The notes under the pieces are model-generated. The model did not search any database and had not been told where the DNA came from. It saw nothing but the letters and a program-made list of their open reading frames with translations. Source: Streptomyces griseoincarnatus (GTDB lineage: Bacteria > Actinomycetota > Actinomycetes > Streptomycetales > Streptomycetaceae). From it: a DNA stretch of 64,000 nucleotides. Where the stretch lies: contig BMTH01000003.1 of NCBI GenBank assembly GCA_014649575.1, positions 556,291 to 620,290 of the forward strand. Direction: 5' to 3'. Made by a program: the position numbers and the translations under genes. This document shows, piece by piece, positions 44,036 to 54,168 of this stretch (its first letter is position 1; the number at the start of each line of letters is the position of its first letter).

Positions 44036-45055
44036 TCAGCCGGTGAGGACGTCCCCGACGCCCACCGGCTGTACCAGCCACCCGAAGTCACCGAGGCCGC
44101 CCTGCGCGGTCAGCTCCGCGGCCTCCCCGGCCGCGGCGAGGGCGCGGACGTAGCCGGCCGGGTCGCTGTTCGCCAGGGACAGCGGGGGGCGTCCGCCCGT
44201 GACGCCCAGGGCGCGCAGGGCGTCCCGCTGGGTCAGCAGGCGCGCGCCCGGCAGGGCGGGGGCGGCGGCGCACGCGTCCAGCGCGACGTGCGCCGTGAGG
44301 TCGCGGGAGCCGTCCGGCACCGGCGCCGTCTCCCGGCCCTCCCGGAACGCGGTCAGCGTCCCGAACGGCGGGCGCGCGCCGGCGGTGTGCGCGTAGTCCA
44401 CGGCGACGGCGGCGCCGCGTGTGAGCGTGCCGACGGCCGCCGTCCAGGCCCGGTCCCGGGGGAGCCCGATCTCCGCGCGCAGGCCCTCCTCGGGAGGCAG
44501 TGGCCACCACCGCTCCAGCCAGTCCGCGTCGGGGCCGGCGACCGGATGCCCGAGCCGCTCGGCGCCGTCCGCCCGCACCAGCACGTACCGGGGAGTGCCG
44601 GACGCGTCCGCCTCGGCGACGTCCACCGGCACGTTGTCCAGCCACTCGTTGGCGAACAGCAGCCCCGTGACGCCCTCCGGGGGCTCGTCCCGCCACACGA
44701 TCCGGTCGTCCAGGCCCGGGGGGCGCGCGGCCAGCTCGACGGCGTACGGACGCACCCGGGCCGACACGTCCGCGGGGAGCGCCCCCAGGACGCCGGTGAC
44801 CAGTTCGCCCCGTCCGGCCGCCATGTCCACGAAGTCCAGCGCGGGCGGGCCGCCCAGCGCCTCGTCGACCCGGCACAGCAGCCGCGCCACGGCGCGCGCG
44901 TACAGCGGGGAGGCGTGCACGGAGGTCCGGAAGTGGCCGGCCGGGCCCGCGCCGGGCCGGCGGTAGAAGCCGTCCGGGCCGTACAGGGCCTCCCGGGCCG
45001 CCTCCCGCCAGCCACGGAAACCGTCCTCCGCCGTCCCCTGGGCCCCCGCCGTCAC
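44036..45055 (-). CDS. SAM-dependent methyltransferase, MidA/NDUFAF7 family
   Basis: 339 residues from GTG 45055. Family features: [21 protein letters not shown] with [21 protein letters not shown] near the N-terminus, SAM motif [12 protein letters not shown], and [15 protein letters not shown] and VAVDYAHT downstream. In eukaryotes NDUFAF7/MidA methylates an arginine of the 49-kDa complex I subunit, the NuoD homologue. Here the gene is tail-to-tail with nuoD2. A matching substrate relationship is inference. Confidence 0.85.
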   Translation of the reverse strand: MTAGAQGTAEDGFRGWREAAREALYGPDGFYRRPGAGPAGHFRTSVHASPLYARAVARLLCRVDEALGGPPALDFVDMAAGRGELVTGVLGALPADVSARVRPYAVELAARPPGLDDRIVWRDEPPEGVTGLLFANEWLDNVPVDVAEADASGTPRYVLVRADGAERLGHPVAGPDADWLERWWPLPPEEGLRAEIGLPRDRAWTAAVGTLTRGAAVAVDYAHTAGARPPFGTLTAFREGRETAPVPDGSRDLTAHVALDACAAAPALPGARLLTQRDALRALGVTGGRPPLSLANSDPAGYVRALAAAGEAAELTAQGGLGDFGWLVQPVGVGDVLTG

Positions 45056-45205
45056 CGCTTCCCCGCGTCCGCCGTCGCCGTCCTCACCGGGCCAGGCTAC
45101 GTGCGCGGACCGGACGGGCCTCCACCTTGGGGAGTACACATGGCGGGCGGGGATCGACCCTCCGGTTGACCCCTGCACGCATTTTGCTTCCCTACGCTGG
45201 GTTAC

Positions 45206-46408
45206 GTGCAGCGCCTCTATGACTTCCTCCGCAGGCACCCGACGTGGGTCGACGGCTTCTGGGCCGTGATCCTGTTCGGGATCTCGGTGCTCGGCGGAGC
45301 GACCGTGGAGGAGGGCCGGGGCACCGAGCTGCCCGCTCTGACCGTGCCGGTGATGTTCCTGCTGTCCGTGGTGGTGGCGCTGCGCCGCCGGATGCCGGAG
45401 CGGATGCTGCTCCTCGCCCTGGTCGTGGGTCTCGGCCAGCTGATCCTCGACGTGCCCACGGCGCCCGCCGACTTCGCCCTGCTGGTGATCGTCTACACGG
45501 TCGCGGCCGTGGGCGCCCGCTGGGCCTCCCGCGTGGCGCTGACCGCCGGTCTGTGCGCCGCCCCGCTCGCGCAGCTGCGCTGGCCCAGTCAGGAGGCGGG
45601 CACGGCCGGGAACGTCGCCCTGTCGGTCATCCTGGCCGTGCCGTTCGCCCTCGCCTGGGTGCTCGGCGATTCCATACGCACCCGCCGCGCCTACTTCGCG
45701 CAGCTGGAGGAGCGGGCCGCCCGGCTGGAGAAGGAGCGCGAGGCGCAGGCCAAGGTCGCGGTCGCCGCCGAGCGTGCCCGGATAGCCCGTGAGCTGCACG
45801 ACGTCGTCGCGCACAACGTGTCGGTGATGGTGGTGCAGGCCGACGGCGCGGCCTACGTCCTCGACACGGCGCCCGACCAGGCCAAGAAGGCCCTGGAGAC
45901 CATCTCCGGCACCGGCCGCCAGGCCCTCGCCGAGATGCGCCGCCTGCTGGGCGTGCTGCGCACCGGCGAGCACCAGGAGGCCGGGGAGTACGTGCCGCAG
46001 CCGGGGCTCCAGCAGATCGAGGACCTCGTCGAGCAGTGCCGGGAGTCCGGACTGCCCGTGGACTTCAAGGTCGAGGGCACCTCGCGCGAACTGCCCCGGG
46101 GCGTGGAGCTGACCGCGTACCGGATCGTGCAGGAGGCGCTGACCAACACCCGCAAGCACGGCGGCCCCAACGCGGGCGCCAGCGTCCGCCTGGTCTACTT
46201 CGACGACGGGCTCGGCCTGCTGGTGGAGGACGACGGCAAGGGCGCCCCGCACGAGCTGTACGAGGAGGGCGGCTTCGACGGCCAGGGACACGGCCTGATC
46301 GGCATGCGCGAGCGGGTCGGCATGGTGGGCGGAACCCTGGACGCGGGACCGCGCCCGGGCGGAGGATTCCGCATCAGCGCGCTGCTGCCGCTCAAACCGG
46401 CGCATTGA
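45206..46408 (+). CDS. NarL-group sensor histidine kinase (HPK7)
   Basis: 400 residues. Four to five membrane helices (about 17-155) are followed by a short coiled coil ([33 protein letters not shown]). The HisKA_3 phospho-acceptor is His198 in [16 protein letters not shown], and the HATPase_c has [20 protein letters not shown] and [19 protein letters not shown]. It is followed 82 bp later by its response regulator. The GTG lies about eight bases after TACGCT (45193-45198), so the mRNA may be leaderless. No sensor domain beyond the membrane segments; the stimulus is unknown. Confidence 0.93.
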   Translation: MQRLYDFLRRHPTWVDGFWAVILFGISVLGGATVEEGRGTELPALTVPVMFLLSVVVALRRRMPERMLLLALVVGLGQLILDVPTAPADFALLVIVYTVAAVGARWASRVALTAGLCAAPLAQLRWPSQEAGTAGNVALSVILAVPFALAWVLGDSIRTRRAYFAQLEERAARLEKEREAQAKVAVAAERARIARELHDVVAHNVSVMVVQADGAAYVLDTAPDQAKKALETISGTGRQALAEMRRLLGVLRTGEHQEAGEYVPQPGLQQIEDLVEQCRESGLPVDFKVEGTSRELPRGVELTAYRIVQEALTNTRKHGGPNAGASVRLVYFDDGLGLLVEDDGKGAPHELYEEGGFDGQGHGLIGMRERVGMVGGTLDAGPRPGGGFRISALLPLKPAH

Positions 46409-46490
46409 CCCACACGTACGCCCCCTGTTGACACCTGTCACGCCCCCTGCGGCACCCGACGACCGAGACGACCGAACGGAAGAGGCCCCG

Positions 46491-47162
46491 ATGACGATCC
46501 GCGTGATGCTCGTCGACGACCAGGTGCTGCTGCGCACCGGTTTCCGGATGGTGCTCGCCGCCCAGCCGGACATGGAGGTCGTCGCGGAGGCGGGCAACGG
46601 CGTGGAGGCCCTGGAGGTGCTGCGGACCACCTCCGTCGACGTGGTGCTCATGGACGTCCGCATGCCGAAGCTGGACGGGGTGGAGGCCACCCGCCGGATC
46701 TGCGCGGACGCCGAGCCGCCGAAGGTGCTCATCCTGACCACCTTCGACCTCGACGAGTACGCCTTCTCCGGGCTGAAGGCGGGCGCGTCCGGCTTCATGC
46801 TCAAGGACGTGCCGCCCGGTGAACTGCTCACCGCGATCCGCGCCGTGCACAGCGGTGACGCCGTGGTGGCCCCCTCCACCACCCGCCGGCTCCTCGACCG
46901 GTTCGCGCCGATGCTGCCCAGCAGCGGCAAGCAGCCCGAGCACAAGGAGCTGGAGCGGCTCACCGAGCGCGAGCGCGAGGTCATGGTGCTGGTCGCGCAG
47001 GGCCTGTCCAACGGGGAGATCGCGTCCCGGCTGGTGCTGTCCGAGGCGACCGTGAAGACGCACGTGGGCCGGATCCTCACCAAGCTGGGGCTGCGCGACC
47101 GGGTGCAGGTGGTGGTCCTCGCCTACGAGACGGGTCTGGTGCGGGCCGGCGGACACGGCTGA
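46491..47162 (+). CDS. NarL/LuxR-family response regulator
   Basis: 223 residues. The receiver has phospho-acceptor Asp55 (VVLMDVRMP), the acidic pair Asp9-Asp10 and Lys in MLKDVPPG. LuxR-type [49 protein letters not shown] precedes the ATG. It forms a two-component system with the kinase just upstream. Closely similar in layout to the orphan regulator at 4759-5436, but not identical. Confidence 0.93.
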   Translation: MTIRVMLVDDQVLLRTGFRMVLAAQPDMEVVAEAGNGVEALEVLRTTSVDVVLMDVRMPKLDGVEATRRICADAEPPKVLILTTFDLDEYAFSGLKAGASGFMLKDVPPGELLTAIRAVHSGDAVVAPSTTRRLLDRFAPMLPSSGKQPEHKELERLTEREREVMVLVAQGLSNGEIASRLVLSEATVKTHVGRILTKLGLRDRVQVVVLAYETGLVRAGGHG

Positions 47163-47194
47163 GCGGCGCCCCGGCCCCCGGTAGGGTGCCGCGC

Positions 47195-47809
47195 ATGCTC
47201 CTGTGGATCAACGGCCCCTTCGGGGGCGGCAAGACACAGACCGCACACGAGATACGCCGCCGCCTTCCCGGCAGCGTCGTCTGCGACCCCGAGCAGCCCG
47301 GCTACGGCCTCCACCGCATGCTGCCGCCCGGACTGCGCGGCGACTTCCAGGACTTGAAGGCCTGGCGGCAGGGCGTCGTGGAGGTCCTCGACCTCACCCT
47401 GACCCGGCGCGAGGGCGTGGTGATCGCGCCGATGACCGTCACCGACCCCGGCCACTTCTCCGAGACCGTGGGTCGGCTGCGCGAACTGGGCCACGACGTA
47501 CGGCACTTCACGCTGCTCGCCGAGCGGGAGACGGTGCTGCGGCGGCTCAAGGAGCGCGGGCTCGGGCATCTGATCGGCGGCGGCCTGCGCCGGGAGAGCT
47601 GGGCGGTCGAGCGGCTCGACCACTGCCTGGAGCGGCTCGCCGGGCCGGAGTTCGCCGAGCACCTGTGGACCGACCACAGCACCGTGCCGAAGACGGCCGA
47701 CCGGATCGCCGTCCTCGCCGGCCTCACCCTGCGTCCCAACCACGAGGGCCGGCTGCGCACCCGGCTCCGCCAGGCGGGCGTGGGGCTGCGGCACATCCGC
47801 CTCGGCTGA
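47195..47809 (+). CDS. TmrB-like P-loop ATPase
   Basis: 204 residues. The P-loop NGPFGGGKTQTA is at residues 6-17. The order of motifs (CDPEQPGYGLHRMLP, VVIAPMTVTDPGHFSETVGRLRELGHDVRHFTLLAERETVLRRL, and the C-terminal GRLRTRLRQAGVGLRHIRL) follows Bacillus TmrB, a membrane-associated tunicamycin-binding resistance protein. Whether it confers tunicamycin resistance here is unknown. ATG 47195 lies eight bases after a TAGGGT -10-like element, which suggests a leaderless transcript; GTG 47186 is a weaker start. Confidence 0.75.
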   Translation: MLLWINGPFGGGKTQTAHEIRRRLPGSVVCDPEQPGYGLHRMLPPGLRGDFQDLKAWRQGVVEVLDLTLTRREGVVIAPMTVTDPGHFSETVGRLRELGHDVRHFTLLAERETVLRRLKERGLGHLIGGGLRRESWAVERLDHCLERLAGPEFAEHLWTDHSTVPKTADRIAVLAGLTLRPNHEGRLRTRLRQAGVGLRHIRLG

Positions 47810-47830
47810 ACGCCGGGGGCGTGCGGGAGC

Positions 47831-48937
47831 TCACCGCAGGATGCCCTCCAGGAAGTCGCTGCCCAGGCGGGCCACGACCGTCACGTCCAGCTGGTGCAGG
47901 ACGTACCGGCCGCGGCGGCGGGTGGTGATCAGGCCCGCCTTCTTCAGCACGCCCAGGTGCCGGGATATCTCCGGCGCGGTCATGCCGTGCACCTGCGCCA
48001 GCTCGCTGGTGGTGTACGCGCTGCGGGCGAGGTTGCGGCACATGCGCATCCGCACCGGGTGGGACAGCGCGGTCATCCGCAGGGCGAGCTGCCCGACCGT
48101 CGGCGGGGCGGCCAGCTCGGGGGAGCCCACCGGGTAGTGCAGCACGGGCTGCCAGCCGTGCCGGTGCAGGACCATCAGATGCGGCCAGCCGAGGCTGGTG
48201 GGAATCAGCAGCAGCCCGCCGTCACCGGCCGCGGTGCGGCCGTCGCCCAGCTTGTCGACGGTGATCCGGCCCGCCGCCTCGTCCAGTGTCACGGCGGACG
48301 ACACCGACGTCAGCGCCTCACCCAGCCCCTTGCGCCGCAGCAGGTCCGTCTTGAGGCGGGCGTCCGCGGCGAGCTGGTGCCGCAGCCGGGACCACGCCTC
48401 CGCGAAGAACGCCTCGTCGCAGTCCTGGAGGAACTGCCGCAGCCACGCCCGGGTACGCGGCGGGTCGGCCAGCAGCCGCTCCGTGAACAGCAGTTGCCGC
48501 GGCCCGCGCGCGGCGGCCAGCTCCAGCGAACGGCGGCGCAGCCCCTCGTCGGTGAGCGGGCCGCGCCCCGGCACGTCGTAGGGGAGCGCGCAGGTGAACT
48601 CCAGGGCGCCGTCCACGAACTGCTCATCCGACAGCTTGTCCAGGAGGTCCAGCTCCTCGGCGAGCGTGCCGCCGGGCAGCGCCGCGCGGCCCGGGATGCC
48701 GGCGCAGGCCAGGAACAGGTCGGAGAACGTCGTCCGCCACAGGAAGTCCGCCTCGCACATGCGGTCCGCGAGATGCGGGTCCAGCCGTGCGGTCACCGCC
48801 GTCACCCAGGCCTGGAGGCCGGGGTGGTGGGCCGGCTCGGACAGCGCGTGCAGCGCCATGCCCAGCTCGGCCAGCGGTGAGATCACGACGGCGATCCGCT
48901 CCGGCCGCAGCCCGGTGATGTCGATGTGCACGCCCAT
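47831..48937 (-). CDS. ArsR-family regulator with DUF5937 N-terminal domain
   Basis: 368 residues from ATG 48937 (GTG 48943 adds two). A large N-terminal domain of about 280 residues (VHIDITGLRPERIAVVISPLAELGMALHALSEPAHHPGLQAWV, then a helical middle) precedes a C-terminal ArsR-type winged helix (ALSHPVRMRMCRNLARSAYTTSELAQVHGMTAPEISRHLGVLKKAGLITTRRRGRYVLHQLD). No cysteine metal-binding pair is seen, so it is unlikely to sense arsenic. The ligand is unknown. It is convergent with the TmrB-like gene, 21 bp apart. Confidence 0.85.
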   Translation of the reverse strand: MGVHIDITGLRPERIAVVISPLAELGMALHALSEPAHHPGLQAWVTAVTARLDPHLADRMCEADFLWRTTFSDLFLACAGIPGRAALPGGTLAEELDLLDKLSDEQFVDGALEFTCALPYDVPGRGPLTDEGLRRRSLELAAARGPRQLLFTERLLADPPRTRAWLRQFLQDCDEAFFAEAWSRLRHQLAADARLKTDLLRRKGLGEALTSVSSAVTLDEAAGRITVDKLGDGRTAAGDGGLLLIPTSLGWPHLMVLHRHGWQPVLHYPVGSPELAAPPTVGQLALRMTALSHPVRMRMCRNLARSAYTTSELAQVHGMTAPEISRHLGVLKKAGLITTRRRGRYVLHQLDVTVVARLGSDFLEGILR

Positions 48938-48990
48938 GCCCACATGGTGCACCCGGCCACCGACACCGGGGCCCCGATTGACGGCGGCCG

Positions 48991-50208
48991 TCAATCGGGG
49001 CGACGCGGTGAGGGCCGCGCGCCGGTCAGGCGGCGGGCGAAGTCCGTGGCCGCCTCGCGGACGTCGCCTGCCGTCCACTCCAGGGCGGCGGCCCGGACGT
49101 AGACCTCGGTGGCGGTCAGGCCGGGCCCCTTCGGGTCCCAGTGGTTCGCGAACAGCATCGTCCCGGTCTCCTCGCCCGCCCGGATCGCCGTCTCCGCCAC
49201 GACCTCCGTCCCGTACGGCAGCCACACCTGGAAGTCGTGGGTGTGCGGCACCTCGGGGTGCACCCGGAACCAGGGCAGCCCCCCTGCCTCCAGGCCCTCG
49301 CGCAGCGCGGCGGCCACCACGCGCGCGTGGCGGACGTACTCCGGCAGGCGGGGCAACTCCCGGTCGAGTCCGACCAGCGCGGACAGGGCGGTCGGGAACT
49401 GCTGGAACACCGCGCCGCCGTACCGGTGCCGCCAGGTCCTCGCCTCCTCGATCAGCGAGGCGGGCCCGGCGAGGGCCGCGCCGCCGAAGGCGTCGAGGGA
49501 CTTGTAGAAGGACACGTAGACGCTGTCCGCGAGGCCCGCGATCTCCTCCAGGGACTTCCCGAAGTGCTCGGTGCACTCCCACAGCCGCGCCCCGTCGAAG
49601 TGCACGACCGCGTCGCGTTCCCGCGCGGCCTCCACCACCTCGGTCAGCTCGTCCCATGTGGGCAGCACGAACCCGGCGTCCCTCAGGGGGAGTTCCAGCA
49701 TCAGTGCCCCGAAGGGCTCCGCGAAGTCGCGGACCTCCTCGGCCGTGGGCAGCCGCGGCTCGTTCGCGAAGTGCACCGGGCGCAGGCCGCTGACCTGGCT
49801 GAACGCGTTCCGCTCGTACACCTCCGGGTGGCTCATCGGGTGCAGCGCCACCGCCGGGTCGCCGGTGCGCCCCGCCCAGCAGCGCAGGGCCACCTGCTGC
49901 GCCATCGTGCCGGTCGGGAAGAAGGCCGCGGCCTCCGTGCCGAGCAGCTCCGCCACCCGCCGCTCCAGGGCTTCCACGACTCCGTTGCCGTAGATGTCGG
50001 AGGTCTCGTCGAGGTCGTGGACGTCGCCCGCCGACTCCAGCAGCCTCAGCCGCTCCTTGAGCGGGGCGAGGAAGCCGAGGCGCGCCAGCACGCGCGGGGC
50101 GTTGCGCCAGGCCGCGATGCGTCGTTCACGCGGCGACGGCGCGGCGGCCTCCTCCGTCGTCGGTCCGGTGCCGTCGTGGTCCGCCGTCTCAGTCATGCCC
50201 GCGATCAT
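48991..50208 (-). CDS. threonine aldolase-like PLP enzyme (beta-eliminating lyase family)
   Basis: 405 residues. Fold type I features of low-specificity threonine aldolases: YGNGVVEALERRVAELLGTEAAAFFPTGTMAQQVAL, HPMSHPEVYE, VVHFDGARLWECTEHFG and the PLP lysine in YVSFYKSLDAFGGAALAG. It should cleave beta-hydroxy amino acids to glycine plus aldehyde, though the precise substrate is unknown. ATG 50208 is chosen because GAGGG lies six bases before it; ATG 50196 has no usable site. It is divergent from the DUF2520-pan-nad operon. Confidence 0.85.
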   Translation of the reverse strand: MIAGMTETADHDGTGPTTEEAAAPSPRERRIAAWRNAPRVLARLGFLAPLKERLRLLESAGDVHDLDETSDIYGNGVVEALERRVAELLGTEAAAFFPTGTMAQQVALRCWAGRTGDPAVALHPMSHPEVYERNAFSQVSGLRPVHFANEPRLPTAEEVRDFAEPFGALMLELPLRDAGFVLPTWDELTEVVEAARERDAVVHFDGARLWECTEHFGKSLEEIAGLADSVYVSFYKSLDAFGGAALAGPASLIEEARTWRHRYGGAVFQQFPTALSALVGLDRELPRLPEYVRHARVVAAALREGLEAGGLPWFRVHPEVPHTHDFQVWLPYGTEVVAETAIRAGEETGTMLFANHWDPKGPGLTATEVYVRAAALEWTAGDVREAATDFARRLTGARPSPRRPD

Positions 50209-50306
50209 GCCCGGCCCTCGCCGAGCGGTCACCCCCAATTCCGTACGAGGGCGGGGCGGACGCGGTCCGTTCGCGAGGGCGGAAGCGTCCACGGAAACCC
50301 ACAGCC

Positions 50307-50315
50307 TGTGGACAA
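50307..50315 (-). promoter_or_regulatory. perfect DnaA box in the divergent intergenic region
   Basis: TTGTCCACA on the minus strand (50315-50307), overlapping the 11-bp palindrome CACAGCCTGTG (50300-50310). It is the preferred Streptomyces DnaA box, alone in the gap between the threonine aldolase-like gene and the DUF2520-panC operon, about 90 bp before the latter's start codon. A TAACAT -10-like element is at 50342-50347. Confidence 0.6.
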
Positions 50316-50401
50316 CCGGTGGCCGCCGGAACCGATCGCGTTAACATGACGAGAAATCGTCCGGTACCCCGAGCGGACTGGAACGGGAAGGCCGCCGTCG
50401 C

Positions 50402-51340
50402 GTGAACACAACCCCACAGCCCGATCCCCGGGACCGCCCCGCGCGGCTCACCGTCGGCGTCGTCGGCGCCGGACGCGTGGGCCCCGCCCTCGCCGCGTCC
50501 CTCCAGCTGGCCGGGCACCGCCCGGTGGCCGTCTCCGCCGTCTCCGACGCCTCCCGCAGACGCGCCGAGGAGATGCTGCCGGACGTGCCGGTGGTGCCGC
50601 CCGCCGAGGTGCTGGAGCTTTCCGAGCTGGTGCTGCTGACCGTCCCCGACGACGCCCTGCCCGAGCTGGTCGCCGGACTCGCCGAGACCGGCGCCGTGCG
50701 CCCCGGCCAGCTCCTCGTGCACACCTCGGGGCGATACGGCGCGAAGGTCCTCGACCCCGCCCTGCGCGCGGGCGCGCTGCCGCTCGCCCTGCACCCGGCG
50801 ATGACGTTCACCGGCACCCCCGTGGACGTGCAGCGGCTCGCCGGCTGCTCCTTCGGCGTCACCGCGCCCGACGAGCTGCGGCTGGCCGCCGAGGCACTGG
50901 TCATCGAGATGGGCGGCGAGCCCGAGTGGATCGCCGAGGAGAACCGCCCGCTCTACCACGCGGCCCTCGCCCTGGGCGCCAACCACCTGGTCACCCTGGT
51001 GGCCCAGTCCCTGGAGCTGCTGCGCACCGCGGGCGTCGGCGCCCCCGACCGGATGCTCGGCCCGCTGCTCGGCGCCGCCCTCGACAACGCCCTGCGCTCC
51101 GGCGACGCGGCCCTCACCGGACCGGTCGCCCGGGGTGACGCCGGCACGGTCGCGGCGCACGTCGCCGAGCTGCGCGAGCACGCTCCCGGGACCGTCGCCG
51201 GGTACCTGGCCATGGCCCGCGCCACCGCCGACCGCGCCCTCGCCCACGGGCTGCTGAAGCCGGAGCTCGCCGAGCCCCTCCTCGGGGTGCTCGCGGGACC
51301 GTCCGACGCGGCCGGCGGCACCCCGGGGGACACGACATGA
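50402..51340 (+). CDS. Rossmann-like/DUF2520 domain-containing protein
   Basis: 312 residues. N-terminal Rossmann region [23 protein letters not shown], middle [17 protein letters not shown] and [21 protein letters not shown], then the DUF2520 helical domain ([23 protein letters not shown]). It resembles NADP-dependent oxidoreductases such as ketopantoate reductase in layout and is regularly found with panC; a role in pantothenate synthesis is possible but not shown. GTG 50402. It is the first gene of the panC-nadB-nadC-coaX run. Confidence 0.88.
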   Translation: MNTTPQPDPRDRPARLTVGVVGAGRVGPALAASLQLAGHRPVAVSAVSDASRRRAEEMLPDVPVVPPAEVLELSELVLLTVPDDALPELVAGLAETGAVRPGQLLVHTSGRYGAKVLDPALRAGALPLALHPAMTFTGTPVDVQRLAGCSFGVTAPDELRLAAEALVIEMGGEPEWIAEENRPLYHAALALGANHLVTLVAQSLELLRTAGVGAPDRMLGPLLGAALDNALRSGDAALTGPVARGDAGTVAAHVAELREHAPGTVAGYLAMARATADRALAHGLLKPELAEPLLGVLAGPSDAAGGTPGDTT

Positions 51341-51413
51341 GCGGCACCGCCCGCGCCCCCCACACCCACCTCACCCGTACGCTCCCGCGCGCGTCCCGGA
51401 ACGGAGCCGCCCG

Positions 51414-52412
51414 ATGACCGCCACCCTGCTGCGCACCGCCGCCGACCTGCACGCCCGCGTGCGTACCGGCCGCCGTGCCGTCGTGATGACCATGGGCGCG
51501 TTGCACGAGGGCCACGCCACGCTGATCCGCACCGCCCGGAAGATCGCCGGGCCCGAGGGCGAGGTCGTCGTCACCGTTTTCGTCAACCCGCTCCAGTTCG
51601 GCGCGGGCGAGGACCTGGACCGCTACCCGCGCACCCTGGACGCCGATGTCGAGCTGGCCGGGACGTCCGGCGCGGACGCCGTGTTCGCCCCGTCCGTCGA
51701 CGAGGTGTACCCCGGCGGCGAACCCCAGGTGAGGATCAGCGCCGGCCCCATGGGCGAGCGGCTGGAGGGCGCCGCCCGCCCCGGCCACTTCGACGGCATG
51801 CTCACCGTCGTGGCGAAGCTGCTGCACCTCACCCGCCCCGACGTCGCCCTCTACGGGCAGAAGGACGCCCAGCAGCTCGCCCTGATCCGGCGCATGGTGC
51901 GCGACCTGAACTTCGGCGTGGAGATCGTCGGAGTCCCCACCGTCCGTGAGGAGGACGGGCTCGCCCTGTCCAGCCGCAACCGCTACCTGTCGCCCGCCGA
52001 GCGGCGCACCGCGCTCGCCCTGTCGCAGGCCCTGTTCGCGGGCCGTGACCGGCACGCCGCACAGGAGGCGCTGCGCGCACGCGCCCGCGAGGTGCCCGCC
52101 TCGCGGGCGCGTGCCGAGGCGCTCAGCGCGATCGGCGAGTCCCGCGCCGCGGCCGACGCGCACGCCGTGGCCACCACCGCCGGCGGGCCCGCCGCGATCC
52201 GCGCCGCCGCCCGCCTGGTGCTGGACGAGGCCGCCCGCCTGGATCCGCCGCTGACGCCGGACTACCTGGCGCTGGTCGACCCGTCGGACTTCACCGACAT
52301 CGGCGACGACTTCACCGGCGAGGCCGTCCTCGCGGTCGCCGCGCGGGTGGGCGCCACCCGGCTGATCGACAACATCCCCCTGACCTTCGGAACGTTCGGA
52401 GACGCCTCGTGA
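51414..52412 (+). CDS. panC: pantothenate synthetase
   Basis: 332 residues. Motifs TMGALHEGH (HIGH-like nucleotide binding), [47 protein letters not shown] and [12 protein letters not shown] are all present. It joins pantoate and beta-alanine using ATP. The C-terminus has an extra loop of about 40 residues ([41 protein letters not shown]) compared with E. coli PanC. ATG 51414 with GGAG upstream. Its stop overlaps the nadB GTG. Confidence 0.94.
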   Translation: MTATLLRTAADLHARVRTGRRAVVMTMGALHEGHATLIRTARKIAGPEGEVVVTVFVNPLQFGAGEDLDRYPRTLDADVELAGTSGADAVFAPSVDEVYPGGEPQVRISAGPMGERLEGAARPGHFDGMLTVVAKLLHLTRPDVALYGQKDAQQLALIRRMVRDLNFGVEIVGVPTVREEDGLALSSRNRYLSPAERRTALALSQALFAGRDRHAAQEALRARAREVPASRARAEALSAIGESRAAADAHAVATTAGGPAAIRAAARLVLDEAARLDPPLTPDYLALVDPSDFTDIGDDFTGEAVLAVAARVGATRLIDNIPLTFGTFGDAS

Positions 52413-54163
52413 CCAGCACAGGCATACGCCCGCCCGTCGCCCACGACCCCCGGGCGGGAGCGCTTCACGCTCGGCCCCGCCTGTACGCGCCCGCGCCCGG
52501 GTGGTCCATCGACGCGGACGTCGTGGTCGTCGGCTCCGGGGTCGCGGGCCTCACCGCCGCCCTCCGCTGCGAGGCCGCGGGGCTGGCGACCGTGGTCGTC
52601 ACCAAGGCCCGCCTCGACGACGGCTCCACCCGGTGGGCGCAGGGCGGCATCGCCGCGGCACTCGGCGAGGGCGACACCCCCGAGCAGCACCTCGACGACA
52701 CCCTGGTCGCCGGCGCGGGCCTGTGCGACGAGGAGGCGGTGCGCATCCTGGTCACCGAGGGCCCCGACGCCGTACGGCGGCTCATCGCGACCGGCGCGCA
52801 GTTCGACAAGGCCGGCGACGGCGGTCTGGAACTCACCCGTGAGGGCGGCCACCACCGGCGCCGCATCGCTCACGCGGGCGGGGACGCCACCGGCGCGGAG
52901 ATCTCCCGCGCCCTGGTCGAGGCGGTCCGCGCACGGGGGATGCGCACCATCGAGAACGCGCTCGTGCTCGACCTGCTCACCGACGCCGAGGGCCGCACCG
53001 CCGGCGTCACCCTGCACGTCATGGGCGAGGGCCGGCACGACGGCGTGGGCGCGGTCCACGCGCCCGCCGTGGTACTCGCCACCGGCGGCATGGGCCAGGT
53101 GTTCTCCGCGACCACCAACCCGGCCGTCTCCACCGGCGACGGCGTCGCCCTCGCGTTGCGCGCGGGCGCCGAGGTGAGCGACCTGGAGTTCGTCCAGTTC
53201 CACCCCACGGTGCTGTTCCTCGGCCCGGACGCGGAGGGGCAGCAGCCGCTGGTCTCCGAGGCGGTGCGCGGCGAGGGCGCCCACCTGGTGGACGCCGACG
53301 GCGTGCGCTTCATGCTCGGGCAGCACGAGCTGGCGGAGCTGGCGCCCCGCGACGTCGTCGCCAAGGGCATCGTGCGCCGCATGCTGGACCACGACGCCGA
53401 GCACATGTACCTCGACGCCCGTCACTTCGGCGCCGAGATGTGGGAGAACCGGTTCCCGACCATCCTGGCCGCCTGCCGCGCCCACGGGATCGACCCCGTC
53501 ACCCAGCCCGTGCCGGTCGCCCCGGCCGCCCACTACGCCTCCGGCGGCGTCCGCACCGACTCCCACGGCCGCACCACGGTGCCCGGCCTCTACGCGTGCG
53601 GGGAGGTCGCCTGCACCGGCGTGCACGGCGCCAACCGGCTCGCGTCCAACTCGCTCCTCGAGGGCCTCGTCTACGCCGAGCGCATCGCCGCCGACATCGC
53701 CGCCACCGGCCTCCGCGCGCGCGTGCCGCAGCCGCTGCCCACGGGGGAGCGCCCCGCGCACCCGCTGCTCCCGTCCGAGGCGCGCTTCGCCATCCAGCGG
53801 ACCATGACCCGCGGAGCGGGCGTGCTGCGCTCCGAGGCGTCCCTCGCCGAGGCCGCCGACAGTCTGCACCGGCTGCACACCGACGCGCGCGACGCCCTCG
53901 ACGAGAACGGCAAGACCGCCGAGCCCGGCGTCGACACGTGGGAGGCCACCAACCTGCTGTGCGTCGCCCGCGTGCTCGTGGCGGCGGCGCGGCTGCGCGA
54001 GGAGACCCGCGGCTGCCACTGGCGCGAGGACCGGCCCGAGCGCGACGACACGGCGTGGCGCCGCCACATCGTCGTACGGCTGAATCCCGACCGATCGCTG
54101 GCGGTGCGCACCACCGAGACCACAGACTTCCCCCCGACCCTCCCTCAGGCCCAGGAGCAGTGA
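52409..54163 (+). CDS. nadB: L-aspartate oxidase
   Basis: 584 residues. FAD motif [16 protein letters not shown] near residues 37-52, then [43 protein letters not shown], and [26 protein letters not shown] with the substrate His/Arg set. It oxidises aspartate to iminoaspartate for NAD synthesis. GTG 52409 overlaps the panC stop. NadA is not in this window. Confidence 0.94.
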   Translation: MTSTGIRPPVAHDPRAGALHARPRLYAPAPGWSIDADVVVVGSGVAGLTAALRCEAAGLATVVVTKARLDDGSTRWAQGGIAAALGEGDTPEQHLDDTLVAGAGLCDEEAVRILVTEGPDAVRRLIATGAQFDKAGDGGLELTREGGHHRRRIAHAGGDATGAEISRALVEAVRARGMRTIENALVLDLLTDAEGRTAGVTLHVMGEGRHDGVGAVHAPAVVLATGGMGQVFSATTNPAVSTGDGVALALRAGAEVSDLEFVQFHPTVLFLGPDAEGQQPLVSEAVRGEGAHLVDADGVRFMLGQHELAELAPRDVVAKGIVRRMLDHDAEHMYLDARHFGAEMWENRFPTILAACRAHGIDPVTQPVPVAPAAHYASGGVRTDSHGRTTVPGLYACGEVACTGVHGANRLASNSLLEGLVYAERIAADIAATGLRARVPQPLPTGERPAHPLLPSEARFAIQRTMTRGAGVLRSEASLAEAADSLHRLHTDARDALDENGKTAEPGVDTWEATNLLCVARVLVAAARLREETRGCHWREDRPERDDTAWRRHIVVRLNPDRSLAVRTTETTDFPPTLPQAQEQ

Positions 54164-54168
54164 CAGCA

